Shown here: positions 1 to 7,136 of the stretch, piece by piece
Layout of the letters: each line of letters starts with the position of its first letter
Position numbering within the stretch: the first letter of the stretch is position 1
Translations under genes and position numbers: made by a program
Notes under the pieces: generated by a model
What the model was told of the DNA's origin: nothing
The model's database searches: none
What the model saw: the letters and a program-made list of their open reading frames with translations, nothing else
NCBI GenBank assembly: GCA_017934845.1
Contig: JAGBIR010000104.1
Location: forward strand, 1 to 10,533
Direction of reading: 5' to 3'
DNA length: 10,533 bases
Source of the DNA: Alistipes sp.
GTDB taxonomy: Bacteria; Bacteroidota; Bacteroidia; Bacteroidales; Rikenellaceae

Positions 1-812
1 CCTGCGCCCGACAGCGGCTGGCCGTGAGTCGAAACCTTACCCTCGAAGCTCTCGCCATTAGCACCCATAGCACCCTTGGCCATAATCGTACGACCAATGA
101 TATGCGAAGGCTTCTCGGTCTGGGCATTAGCTGCCTTCAACGCCTCACGCAACTGCTCGACATCATTTCCATCGACGTCCACAACAAACCAACCCCACGC
201 ACGATACTTCGCAGCAACATCCTCGGTATCGATCTCGTCAACCTTGGTAGAGAGCTGAACGTTGTTGGCATCGTAGTACATAATCAAGTTAGACAAGCCC
301 AAGTGACCTGCAATACGGCCTACACCCTGCGAAATCTCCTCCTGAACAGCACCGTCCGAGATAAAAGCATAGGTCTTATGAGCCATCCACTCACCGAAGC
401 GAGCCACAAGGAAACGCTCGGCAATAGCAGCACCCAACGCCATAGCGTGACCCTGGCCCAGCGGTCCCGATGTATTCTCTACGCCGTGCATAACATCAGC
501 CTCGGGGTGTCCCGGAGTAATACTACCCCACTGACGGAAGTTCTGCAAATCCTCCATCTTGTAGTATCCCGACAACATAAGTACCGAATACAACATCGGT
601 GACATATGTCCCGGGTCGAGGAACAAGCGATCACGGAACGGATAAGCCGGATTCTCGGGATCATAACGCAGGAACTCGGTATAAAGCAGGTTGATGAAAT
701 CGGCACCACCCATAGCGCCACCCGGATGGCCAGACTTGGCCTTTTCTACCATAGCAGCAGCCAAAATGCGAATATTATCGGCCGCTTTGTTGAGTTTAGA
801 GCTAGCAAACAT
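1..812 (-). CDS. tkt: Transketolase, N-terminal part (3' end beyond the window)
   Basis: Transketolase is a thiamine-diphosphate enzyme of the cytosolic non-oxidative pentose phosphate pathway. It moves two-carbon units between ketose and aldose phosphates. Reading the minus strand from the ATG at 812-810 gives 270 open codons to the window edge, covering much of the TPP pyrophosphate-binding domain. Visible landmarks are SGHPGG (residues 27-32), DPGHMSP (66-72), SGPLGQGH (115-122) and the cofactor/Mg motif with SDG at 152-154 and YDANN at 180-184. The SDGAVQEE form of the usual GDG motif resembles, from memory, Bacteroides transketolases. The family is usually about 670 aa, so some 60% is missing to the left. 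The start is supported by a promoter 46 bases upstream and by the typical N-terminus leading into NIRILAAAMV. It is preceded by the outer-membrane gene on the same strand, but its own promoter suggests independent transcription. Confidence 0.96.
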   Translation of the reverse strand, partial: MFASSKLNKAADNIRILAAAMVEKAKSGHPGGAMGGADFINLLYTEFLRYDPENPAYPFRDRLFLDPGHMSPMLYSVLMLSGYYKMEDLQNFRQWGSITPGHPEADVMHGVENTSGPLGQGHAMALGAAIAERFLVARFGEWMAHKTYAFISDGAVQEEISQGVGRIAGHLGLSNLIMYYDANNVQLSTKVDEIDTEDVAAKYRAWGWFVVDVDGNDVEQLREALKAANAQTEKPSHIIGRTIMAKGAMGANGESFEGKVSTHGQPLSGA

Positions 813-857
813 ATCTGTATAATTGTTGAATTCTTAAATATCGTAGCTTTAATTATA

Positions 858-888
858 CAAATATACAAAAAACTTTTTATTTACCAAC
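858..888 (-). promoter_or_regulatory. Bacteroidota-type promoter for transketolase
   Basis: On the minus strand a perfect TAnnTTTG -7 element (TATATTTG, plus-strand 858-865) is preceded by TTGG (plus-strand 884-887) with 19 bases between the TTG and the -7 element, matching the -33/-7 layout known for Bacteroides. The implied transcript would start near 851 and carry a leader of about 40 nt before the ATG at 812. It fills the 93-bp gap between the two genes. No clear hairpin terminator for the upstream gene was seen there. Confidence 0.7.
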
Positions 889-905
889 CTATTTTTCGGC
901 TTGTT

Positions 906-3900
906 TTATCTTTTATTGAATTTATAGCTCAACCTCAGCTTTATACTACGTCCAAAAATCGAATCCCACACCGAGCGAACATAATCATTTTGCACGCCCA
1001 CGTTGAATTTACGCCCGCGATTGAAAATATCATTACAGATAAGCGAAATTTCTCCTGCATCGTTCTTGCCGAATTTGTATGCCATCGAGCCATCAAACAT
1101 CAACGACTCGTTGCGCATTCCCTGCTGGGTGGTATTGTAGTAATCATAGCGCAACGAAAAATTTACCCACATTCTTTTCAAAAAATTCACCCTAAGCGAC
1201 GCATTCAAATACTCTGAAATGCTACGATAGAGTTGCGACTTATCGCGGAAATGCCAAGATACATTGGTTCGCGACATCAAATTCAATTCGACAACTCTCG
1301 AGAAGCCACTATTGTAATTAAACGTGAATTGGCCACCATGGCGGTTATTGATAGACTCCACATCGCCAAGCATAAAAGGATTTTGGGTGTATTCATATTT
1401 GCCCGAGAATCCAAACGTCGATTGCAATGTACTCGAATTGTTCGTTAGGCCCATAACTACATAAAAATTGTGTACCGCACCGGCATTTACATAGGTCGTA
1501 AGCGTTGAACCTGCCACAGCCGTATAATCATACTCCGGCAGGAAGGTATCGCTCGAAAAATACTGCACCTTGTCGGCTATCGATTTAATCTTTCCTGTGT
1601 ACCACGCATCGATGCTATAGCTGGTTGCGTGGGCCACATCAGTATAATTCAGCAAGATGTGACCACTATGATTCATCATCTCGCCCAATTCGGGATTTCC
1701 GACCGAAAGATAGAGTGGTGACGAATTATCAATCACGCTACGCAGTTGCTGAATCGTAGGAGTTGTCATCGACATATTATACATAGCAGATACACGCCAT
1801 GCGCCCTTGTTATAGTTAAAATTTACCGAAGGCAACACAGCATCAAACATCTGCCTATGGCGATACTCATCGGGCAGATACTCTCTACGCATCAAATACT
1901 CATTGCTATATGAAAGGCTCACCGATGACGTAAACGCATTATTAAGCAATCGAATATTCAAACCTAAATTAACCACATTCCCCAATCTATCGTTACGATA
2001 GTGATAGGTATTTATCTTATCGACACTCATCAGCAACTGATCCCACGCCAAATGATTATCCTCCGACAGTAGCAATGTAGGAGTATAGGACATGTTAAGC
2101 GTCATCTTTTTCGACAACATATAATTATAAACAAACTGTGCCGTCAAATTATCACTCACTGCACTCGACTCATCGGTCAGCCACTGACGCATTGTAGAGT
2201 GCTGCAATGTATCTACACGCCATCCATCGCTACCTCCATCGTTACGCATATATCCTAAAGAGGCCTGCAGCTTACCTTTTTGATTTTTTTTACGACGGGT
2301 CTGATACATCAATCTCAAATCTATTTTATACCCCGACGTGGAGTTCCTGTTTTTTACATCGCTACTTGTTGCCAAGCCATCGACTTCGTTTTTTACTATA
2401 TTCTGTCCACTGGCACGCAATGTATTGTAGCTAACCCCACCATCAATACTCAATATATGTCTATTCTTTATTCGCATTGCATAGCTGCCCATATATGTCA
2501 CATCAAAGCTGCGATTAAGTGTTGATTGCGACTGATTGGAAATACGATTCAAAAACTCTTCAGTGGGGAAATATACATTCTCTTGACGCGACTCCGACTC
2601 TTTTTCATCAATCTTCGCGGTCAATTCATTTTTCCACTTACCTCGAGAATCGTTATATGCCAAATTAAATTGCGCACCTCGGTTTGGCTGTGTTCTACCC
2701 ACTAAAACATTATCCTGATTCTTCCAGACTCTCATATGTGACAGCAATTGCGGACGTTTTAACGCAAAACGGCTATAATCGGCATTGACTGCTACAACCG
2801 ATTCATATTTATTATCGATACCCTTATCAGTAAACATACCCGCTTCGGCATACAGCGACAAATCACGCAAATAGGTTATCGCTCTCTTGGTCTTTACATC
2901 GACCACACGTCTCTTTTTAGCAAACAGCGTATCGGTCTTATCGGCACGCATACGGTCATACTCGTCGAACACCCTTACCTTCTCTACCTCATCGCTACGG
3001 ATAAGGCGCATAGCCTCACTCACATTCCTACCGAAAAGTGTAGTACCGTTTATGAGTATCATCGATACGAGTTCGCCATTGGCATACAACCTATCGTCCT
3101 TAACCTCCAATCCGGGCATCTTGCGCAACAGATTCTTAAGAGGATCTCCTCGCATAGTCTTAAACGCACCGGCATTATAGATAATCGTATCGCCACGCTG
3201 TACCATCGCGATACGATTTCCCTGCACTATAATGGCACTAATCGCTGTCGAATCTATCTGCATCCTCGCCTCATATCGGGCCGTGTACTCAACGGGGAAT
3301 CGCCGTTGCAGCGTTTTATAACCCACATACGACACCTTAATATCAATCGAATCACGCTTTATTCTCTTATTGGGAGTTAGATCCGCAAAGCCCGATGAAT
3401 TGACAATCTGGCGCAATGTATCACCTTCGTCACAAGCAATTTCGACCATAGCTCCCGCCATAGGTATTTGCCCCGTTATATCGTTAACAACAACCGTATA
3501 ATGCTGACGTGAATCACCCTTATCTCCAGAATATATGCTACGCTCCAATACACCATCTCGACTTTGTACTCGTCGATGCATACGAGCCAAATACTCGGCA
3601 AAAGGTTCTACAGGGAAACGCTGTTCGAGTGTTTCATACCCCTCACACGAGACCTTTACGGTTATCGAATCACACGTAACTTTCGACGGAGCAATACGGA
3701 TAGGTCTATCATCTTTAGACTCCTCACGTAAAACTTTATCAGGTGTTGTGGTAATCTCTACCACAGCACCTGATAAACAGCGTTTTGTTTTGGCATCCTC
3801 AACCCGAACCACCCATTCCATTTTCCCCATAGAAGAATGACGCAAACCATCAGGTTCAACCGTAAGTTGAGCCGACGCCATTAACACATTAAACAGACAG

Positions 3901-3926
3901 AGTATTATAGTCAAGAAATATCTCAT
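906..3926 (-). CDS. Outer-membrane beta-barrel protein, TonB-receptor-like, with two N-terminal repeat domains
   Basis: A 1006-aa protein predicted to sit in the outer membrane. Residues 1-19 form a type I signal peptide ending ASA before Gln20. Two homologous beta-sandwich-like domains follow (about 36-117 and 142-223), each ending in GYxTLxxRF and YxARM. Residues 225-345 resemble the plug region of Bacteroidota barrel proteins: an IIVQGNRI stretch, GDTIIYNAGAF (245-255), LLRKMPGLEV (266-275), a LINGTTLFG stretch (291-299) and VEKVRVFDEYD (314-324). The rest (about 350-1006) has alternating beta strands rich in Tyr and Asn, ending in RLSYKFNKR, as in the OMP_b-brl_3-like family. No obvious TonB box was found, so energised transport is unproven and the substrate is unknown. 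The gene lies 46 bp after the 141-aa gene that encodes a third copy of the repeat domain, so co-transcription and joint function are inferred. It differs from a SusC protein in its N-terminal domains, and no susD follows. Confidence 0.85.
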   Translation of the reverse strand: MRYFLTIILCLFNVLMASAQLTVEPDGLRHSSMGKMEWVVRVEDAKTKRCLSGAVVEITTTPDKVLREESKDDRPIRIAPSKVTCDSITVKVSCEGYETLEQRFPVEPFAEYLARMHRRVQSRDGVLERSIYSGDKGDSRQHYTVVVNDITGQIPMAGAMVEIACDEGDTLRQIVNSSGFADLTPNKRIKRDSIDIKVSYVGYKTLQRRFPVEYTARYEARMQIDSTAISAIIVQGNRIAMVQRGDTIIYNAGAFKTMRGDPLKNLLRKMPGLEVKDDRLYANGELVSMILINGTTLFGRNVSEAMRLIRSDEVEKVRVFDEYDRMRADKTDTLFAKKRRVVDVKTKRAITYLRDLSLYAEAGMFTDKGIDNKYESVVAVNADYSRFALKRPQLLSHMRVWKNQDNVLVGRTQPNRGAQFNLAYNDSRGKWKNELTAKIDEKESESRQENVYFPTEEFLNRISNQSQSTLNRSFDVTYMGSYAMRIKNRHILSIDGGVSYNTLRASGQNIVKNEVDGLATSSDVKNRNSTSGYKIDLRLMYQTRRKKNQKGKLQASLGYMRNDGGSDGWRVDTLQHSTMRQWLTDESSAVSDNLTAQFVYNYMLSKKMTLNMSYTPTLLLSEDNHLAWDQLLMSVDKINTYHYRNDRLGNVVNLGLNIRLLNNAFTSSVSLSYSNEYLMRREYLPDEYRHRQMFDAVLPSVNFNYNKGAWRVSAMYNMSMTTPTIQQLRSVIDNSSPLYLSVGNPELGEMMNHSGHILLNYTDVAHATSYSIDAWYTGKIKSIADKVQYFSSDTFLPEYDYTAVAGSTLTTYVNAGAVHNFYVVMGLTNNSSTLQSTFGFSGKYEYTQNPFMLGDVESINNRHGGQFTFNYNSGFSRVVELNLMSRTNVSWHFRDKSQLYRSISEYLNASLRVNFLKRMWVNFSLRYDYYNTTQQGMRNESLMFDGSMAYKFGKNDAGEISLICNDIFNRGRKFNVGVQNDYVRSVWDSIFGRSIKLRLSYKFNKR
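3258..3503 (-). repeat. Repeat domain copy 2 inside the outer-membrane protein
   Basis: Residues about 142-223 of the 1006-aa protein. Landmarks are GA (158-159), GDT (168-170), DS (192-193), GYKTL (202-206), RF (209-210), and Y218 to M222. The spacing of all these landmarks is identical to that in the free-standing 141-aa protein, where residue numbers are exactly 100 lower. This copy therefore looks closer to the separate protein than copy 1 does. Confidence 0.75.
3576..3821 (-). repeat. Repeat domain copy 1 inside the outer-membrane protein
   Basis: Residues about 36-117 of the 1006-aa protein. Landmarks are GA (53-54), DS (86-87), GYETL (96-100), RF (103-104), and Y112 to M116. From DS onward it aligns without gaps to copy 2 and to the domain of the 141-aa protein. 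Between GA and DS it is one residue shorter. The layout resembles small carboxypeptidase-regulatory or Ig-like beta-sandwich folds, but the fold assignment is inferred. Confidence 0.7.
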
Positions 3927-3948
3927 TTACTCGTCGAAGGTTATTTTG

Positions 3949-3956
3949 CAAAATTA
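3949..3956 (-). promoter_or_regulatory. Possible internal -7 element before the outer-membrane gene
   Basis: TAATTTTG on the minus strand matches TAnnTTTG and lies 22 bases upstream of the ATG at 3926. No TTG-like -33 element sits at the expected distance; that stretch lies in the 3' end of the upstream gene. It may be a chance match in a 46-bp intergenic gap, or a weak internal promoter. Confidence 0.25.
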
Positions 3957-3972
3957 GGATTTACCAGTCTTA

Positions 3973-4398
3973 CTATTTTTTCCTACGTTTGGCCGCTTTT
4001 GGTTGTTCCGGTTCTTCTGCTACCATTGGATGCATTTTGGCCTCATACGTTGGGTTCATTCGCGACTTGAAACGTCCCTCCAGCGTTTGATAACCGGGAT
4101 AAGAAGCTCGTACATATACCGAATCAACTTCAAGTTTCTTAACCCAGAATATTGCCGATCCGAGACCATCCATTGAGGTTGCTGTTAATGTATCACCCTT
4201 TGTCACAACAATATCAACTTTTGCACCCGGCATCTTATCACCTGAATCAGCATCTTTTACTTCTACCAAGACGGTTCTTTGTGTCTCAGAATCCCCCCCA
4301 GCCACCAACATTTGGCTATTTGTATCAACAATCTGTGCATAAGATGACGCAGTCAAAAAAAGGAACACCGACAATAATATAATTCTAAATTGTTTCAT
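3973..4398 (-). CDS. Small secreted protein with a free-standing copy of the repeat domain and a basic tail
   Basis: A 141-aa protein with no family I can name. Residues 1-21 are a signal peptide (hydrophobic FRIILLSVFLFLT core, SSYA before Gln22), so it should reach the periplasm or beyond. One domain spans about 42-125, with GA at 58-59, GDT at 68-70, DS at 92-93, GYQTL at 102-106, RF at 109-110 and YEAKM at 118-122. This matches both N-terminal domains of the next gene's outer-membrane protein, and copy 2 without a gap over 65 residues. The C-terminus is a short Glu/Pro linker followed by the basic KAAKRRKK. There is no membrane segment besides the signal and no catalytic motif. It lies 38 bp after the 124-aa gene and 46 bp before the barrel gene, with no good promoter of its own. 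A role as soluble partner, decoy or extra module of the barrel protein is inference. Confidence 0.8.
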   Translation of the reverse strand: MKQFRIILLSVFLFLTASSYAQIVDTNSQMLVAGGDSETQRTVLVEVKDADSGDKMPGAKVDIVVTKGDTLTATSMDGLGSAIFWVKKLEVDSVYVRASYPGYQTLEGRFKSRMNPTYEAKMHPMVAEEPEQPKAAKRRKK

Positions 4399-4436
4399 AG
4401 TTAAAATATTAAAAAATTACATCTTATTTTATAACA

Positions 4437-4811
4437 TTATTCACCACAATCTTCCATTACAATAGGGTCACTAAATTGTGTCACCTGACCAGCTACTATA
4501 GTCACATATCCGGTTACTCTTTTTTTACCAATAAACTCAATAAAAAATAAATACGTCCCCTCGGGCAAACCGGAAATAATAAATAGGCCATCAATATCTG
4601 TCACTTCACATCTACGAATAGCAGGAGAGGAATTTTCTGGTCCTACAACCGTCACCGTTGCACCTACAACTGGGTCACCAAATTCATCAACCACATATCC
4701 AATAAAACCACCCGTTCCAGCAGCTTGATTTATTCCGGCAGAAAATAAATCATCCGAAAATCCTACCATTATAAATAATGCAAAACACATTGCGAACAAA
4801 ATCTTCTTCAT
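4437..4811 (-). CDS. Secreted free-standing carboxypeptidase-regulatory-like domain protein
   Basis: A 124-aa protein. Residues 1-25 form a signal peptide with a hydrophobic LFAMCFALFIMVGF core and likely cleavage near FSA-G. The remainder is one carboxypeptidase-regulatory-like domain (about 34-119): GYVVDEFGDPVVGATV (38-53), TDIDGLFIISGLPEGTY (71-87, the usual D-G-x-F and LP-x-G-x-Y core), then IEFIGKKRVTGYVTI. This domain normally stands at the N-terminus of SusC-like TonB-dependent transporters and other Bacteroidota surface proteins; here it is a whole mature protein. Cys68 and Cys122 could pair in the periplasm. It is first in the three-gene cassette and directly follows a promoter. Its base composition is AT-rich: positions 4501-4560 are 32% G+C by hand count, against 58% for 5581-5640 in clpX. 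Specific function is unknown. Confidence 0.8.
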   Translation of the reverse strand: MKKILFAMCFALFIMVGFSDDLFSAGINQAAGTGGFIGYVVDEFGDPVVGATVTVVGPENSSPAIRRCEVTDIDGLFIISGLPEGTYLFFIEFIGKKRVTGYVTIVAGQVTQFSDPIVMEDCGE

Positions 4812-4853
4812 AATTCTACAAGCTTTAAGGTTAATTAATTAAATAATTCATTA

Positions 4854-4884
4854 CAAAATTATAAAACAAAAAACGGGAAAACAA
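4854..4884 (-). promoter_or_regulatory. Bacteroidota-type promoter of the three-gene secreted cassette
   Basis: On the minus strand TAATTTTG (plus-strand 4854-4861) matches the -7 element TAnnTTTG, and TTG (4882-4884) lies 20 bases upstream of it as the -33 element. Transcription would start near 4847, giving a leader of about 35 nt that contains the AT-rich TTAATTAATTAA. It lies downstream of the clpX terminator, so the cassette appears to be transcribed separately from clpPX. Confidence 0.65.
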
Positions 4885-4935
4885 TTATTTTTATCATAAA
4901 ATTAACCTTTTCATACAAAAAAACGCAAAATTCAA

Positions 4936-4944
4936 GGGGGGGGG
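4936..4944. repeat. Run of nine G's upstream of the cassette promoter
   Basis: Nine consecutive G on the plus strand (C on the transcribed-gene strand) lie about 50 bases upstream of the -33 element and 22 bases beyond the poly-T end of the clpX terminator. Homopolymers of this length are prone to slipped-strand length change and sequencing error. No other G or C run of this size was noticed in the window. Confidence 0.9.
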
Positions 4945-4966
4945 TGAAAAGGCCTCTTTCCCGAGC

Positions 4967-5001
4967 AAAAAAAGGCGGTTGGCAAAGCTCTGCCAACCGC
5001 C
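4967..5001 (-). terminator. Intrinsic terminator of clpX (clpPX)
   Basis: A perfect 11-bp inverted repeat, GGCGGTTGGCA (4974-4984) and TGCCAACCGCC (4991-5001), encloses a 6-base loop. Read on the minus strand the GC-rich hairpin is followed at once by seven T's (4967-4973), the standard rho-independent form. It begins 21 bases after the clpX stop codon. There is no T-run on the plus-strand side, so it acts in one direction. Confidence 0.92.
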
Positions 5002-5022
5002 CTTAACACTCTAACGCGCCGC

Positions 5023-6300
5023 CTATACAACTTGTTTTAGCGTCACAAGACTTGAGCCCTCCAGCTTGCGGCGGGCATACTCAATGTCAACCGTAAACTG
5101 CATCTTGCCCGACGATGGAATCTCATACATCGCATCCATCATAATAGCCTCGCAAATCGAGCGCAAGCCACGCGCACCGAGTTTATACTCGTCGGCCTTT
5201 GCCACGATATAATCAAGCACTTCGTCGTCGAACGACAGCTCCACGCCGTCCATTGCAAACAGACGCTCATACTGCTTTACGATGGCATTCTTCGGCTCGG
5301 TAAGAATCGAGCGCAGTGCCTTCGTATCGAGCGGGCGCATATAGGTCAACACCGGCAGACGGCCCACCAGCTCGGGAATCAAGCCAAACGACTTCAAATC
5401 CTGCGGCATAATATACTTCATAATATTATCGCGATCGACCTGCTGCGAGAGCTGCACGCCATAACCTATAGCGCGGGTATTCAATCGCTGCGCAATCTTC
5501 TTCTCGATACCATCGAACGCGCCACCGCAGATGAAAAGAATATCCTTCGTATTGACCTGAATAAACTTCTGGTCGGGATGCTTACGGCCACCCTGCGGCG
5601 GAACGTTCACAGTCGTACCCTCCAGAATCTTCAACAGAGCCTGTTGCACACCCTCGCCCGACACGTCGCGCGTGATGCTCGGGTTATCACCCTTGCGTGC
5701 AATCTTATCAATCTCGTCGATAAAGACAATACCATGCTCAGCAGCCGCCACATCGTAGTCGGCAACCTGCAACAGACGCGAGAGGATACTCTCGACATCC
5801 TCGCCCACATAGCCAGCCTCGGTCAAGACTGTTGCATCGACGATAGTAAACGGCACATTCAGCACACGCGCTATCGTACGCGCCATCAAGGTCTTACCCG
5901 TACCCGTTGGACCTACCAGCACGATGTTCGACTTGTCGATCTCGACATCATCCTTTGGTCCCTCAGCACGGCTCACCAAACGCTTATAGTGGTTGTAAAC
6001 CGCCACCGACATATAACGCTTGGCATCGTCCTGACCAATCACGTACTGATCGAGCACCTCCTTAATCTGGTGAGGCTTAAGCAGCTCCTCCATCTTGAAT
6101 TTGCCGCCCTTAGTCTTTTTGCTCTTACCCTCGGCCAGTTCGCTCTCGACCAACAGTTGGTAGCCTCGCTCGACACAATTATTACATATATTTGCATTGC
6201 TTGCGCCCTGAAAAAGCAGAGCTACATCGCTGCGCTTGGCTCCACAAAACGAACAGCAATCCTCGTTTCCATGCCCTGCACCTTTATGTTTTTGAGCCAT
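5023..6300 (-). CDS. clpX: ATP-dependent Clp protease ATP-binding subunit ClpX
   Basis: ClpX is the AAA+ hexameric unfoldase that recognises tagged or specific substrates, unfolds them with ATP and feeds them into ClpP in the cytoplasm. The 425-aa product is of normal length. In order it shows the zinc-binding domain (C16-x2-C19 and C39-x2-C42), the AAA+ Walker A GPTGTGKT (130-137), the GYVGED pore loop (163-168), Walker B with IDE (194-196), the RKH pore motif (240-242), the ClpP-docking loop as IGY (279-281, the usual [LIV]-G-[FY]), the arginine-finger region around R315 and sensor 2 in GARGLRS (R378). All key residues are present. The ATG lies 5 bp after the clpP stop, so the two are surely co-transcribed, and a strong terminator follows. 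Confidence 0.98.
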   Translation of the reverse strand: MAQKHKGAGHGNEDCCSFCGAKRSDVALLFQGASNANICNNCVERGYQLLVESELAEGKSKKTKGGKFKMEELLKPHQIKEVLDQYVIGQDDAKRYMSVAVYNHYKRLVSRAEGPKDDVEIDKSNIVLVGPTGTGKTLMARTIARVLNVPFTIVDATVLTEAGYVGEDVESILSRLLQVADYDVAAAEHGIVFIDEIDKIARKGDNPSITRDVSGEGVQQALLKILEGTTVNVPPQGGRKHPDQKFIQVNTKDILFICGGAFDGIEKKIAQRLNTRAIGYGVQLSQQVDRDNIMKYIMPQDLKSFGLIPELVGRLPVLTYMRPLDTKALRSILTEPKNAIVKQYERLFAMDGVELSFDDEVLDYIVAKADEYKLGARGLRSICEAIMMDAMYEIPSSGKMQFTVDIEYARRKLEGSSLVTLKQVV

Positions 6301-6305
6301 AAGAA

Positions 6306-6974
6306 TTATCTATTTCGTCTATCCAACACCTCGTCAATCAAGCCATAGGCTTTCGCCTCGGCAGCACTCATCCAATAGTCGCGGTCGGCATCCTGTGCAA
6401 TCTTATCGATCGACACCCCCGAATGAGTAGAGAGAATCTCATACAACTCCTGCTTTGTTTTGAGTATCTCGCGGGCCGTAATCTCGATATCAGAAGCCTG
6501 ACCCTGCACACCACCCAGCGGCTGATGAATCATCACACGCGAATGGGGCAACGCTGAACGCTTACCTGCCGCACCTGCCGTTAAAAGCACCGCGCCCATA
6601 GATGCTGCCAAACCGGTACAAATAGTCGCTACATCGCACGACACCAGCTGCATTGTATCGTAGATTCCCAAACCTGCCGACACAGAGCCACCGGGCGAGT
6701 TGATATATATTTGTACATCCTTTGATGGATCTACCGACTCGAGGAAGAGAAGCTGCGCCTGAATGATATTTGCCGCATCATCGTAGATAGGTGCACCCAA
6801 GAAGATGATACGATCCATCATCAAGCGCGAAAAGACATCCATCGTAGCCACATTCAGCTGTCGCTCCTCGATAATCGTAGGCGACACATACGAGGCTTGT
6901 ATCGATTGAAAATCATGCAGCTTAAGGCTGCTGATACCGCAATATCCGCGGGCATATTTTTCAAATTCGCTCAT
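6306..6974 (-). CDS. clpP: ATP-dependent Clp protease proteolytic subunit ClpP
   Basis: ClpP is the serine peptidase that forms the tetradecameric barrel docking with ClpX. The 222-aa product shows the catalytic triad Ser125 (in AASMGA), His150 (in MIHQPLGG) and Asp199 (in DRDYWM), with the 25- and 49-residue spacings of E. coli ClpP. It also has the oxyanion-side NSPGGS (92-97) and the ITAREI stretch on the handle helix. The start at 974 of this kilobase ([11 protein letters not shown]) is preferred. An in-frame ATG at 7034 would add 20 residues without family resemblance, and that extension would be encoded through a terminator-like hairpin. The gene is followed after 5 bp by clpX. How clpPX is promoted is unclear, because a hairpin with a T-run ends only 22 bases before the start codon. 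Confidence 0.97.
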   Translation of the reverse strand: MSEFEKYARGYCGISSLKLHDFQSIQASYVSPTIIEERQLNVATMDVFSRLMMDRIIFLGAPIYDDAANIIQAQLLFLESVDPSKDVQIYINSPGGSVSAGLGIYDTMQLVSCDVATICTGLAASMGAVLLTAGAAGKRSALPHSRVMIHQPLGGVQGQASDIEITAREILKTKQELYEILSTHSGVSIDKIAQDADRDYWMSAAEAKAYGLIDEVLDRRNR

Positions 6975-6996
6975 AGAAAAAAGTTGGTTAAAAATC

Positions 6997-7033
6997 AAAA
7001 AATGGACTCTGCAAACATTACGCCCAGAGTCCA
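6997..7033 (-). terminator. Hairpin with T-run between tig and clpP: tig terminator or clpP leader attenuator
   Basis: A perfect 9-bp inverted repeat, TGGACTCTG (7003-7011) and CAGAGTCCA (7025-7033), has a 13-base loop. On the minus strand it is followed directly by six T's (6997-7002) and then a further T-rich stretch. This is the form of an intrinsic terminator. It starts about 104 bases after the tig stop and ends 22 bases before the clpP ATG, leaving little room for a separate clpP promoter after it. Partial read-through or attenuation of a tig-clpPX transcript is a plausible alternative. Confidence 0.7.
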
Positions 7034-7046
7034 CTAATATGAATAT

Positions 7047-7081
7047 TTATGCATCATTAAGCCCTTATGCTACAATTATGC
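7047..7081. repeat. Three direct TTATGC repeats in the tig-clpP gap
   Basis: TTATGC occurs at 7047-7052, 7065-7070 and 7076-7081 (GCATAA on the gene strand), with centre spacings of 18 and 11 bases, just upstream of the clpP-proximal hairpin. It could be a regulator site or chance in AT-rich sequence. No known operator was recognised and no exact TAnnTTTG element was found in this 162-bp gap. Confidence 0.3.
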
Positions 7082-7136
7082 AACGGTCACTCCGTCTGCT
7101 AAAATCGCAACTCGTCGGGCCCTGCAAGCCTGGGGA

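Noticed and set aside
24..602. 192-aa open frame on the plus strand
   Set aside because: Lies opposite transketolase, which has strong family motifs; the plus-strand translation shows no domain or signal.
606..1217. 203-aa open frame on the plus strand spanning the tkt/outer-membrane gene boundary
   Set aside because: Crosses two genes and the tkt promoter on the opposite strand; no recognisable motif.
906..3926. A SusC/SusD polysaccharide-utilisation pair
   Set aside because: No SusD-like gene follows, and the N-terminal domains and plug-like sequence differ from SusC.
4437..4811. Lipoprotein signal because of Cys9 in the N-terminus
   Set aside because: The cysteine is inside the hydrophobic core, without a lipobox context; a normal signal peptidase I site fits better.
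5578..6348. 256-aa open frame on the plus strand opposite clpX
   Set aside because: Complementary shadow of a fully motif-supported gene, with composition typical of antisense reading.
6975..7034. Extension of ClpP to an upstream in-frame ATG at 7034
   Set aside because: The extra 20 residues do not resemble the family, and they are encoded by the terminator-like hairpin and its T-run; [11 protein letters not shown] at 6974 is a normal N-terminus.
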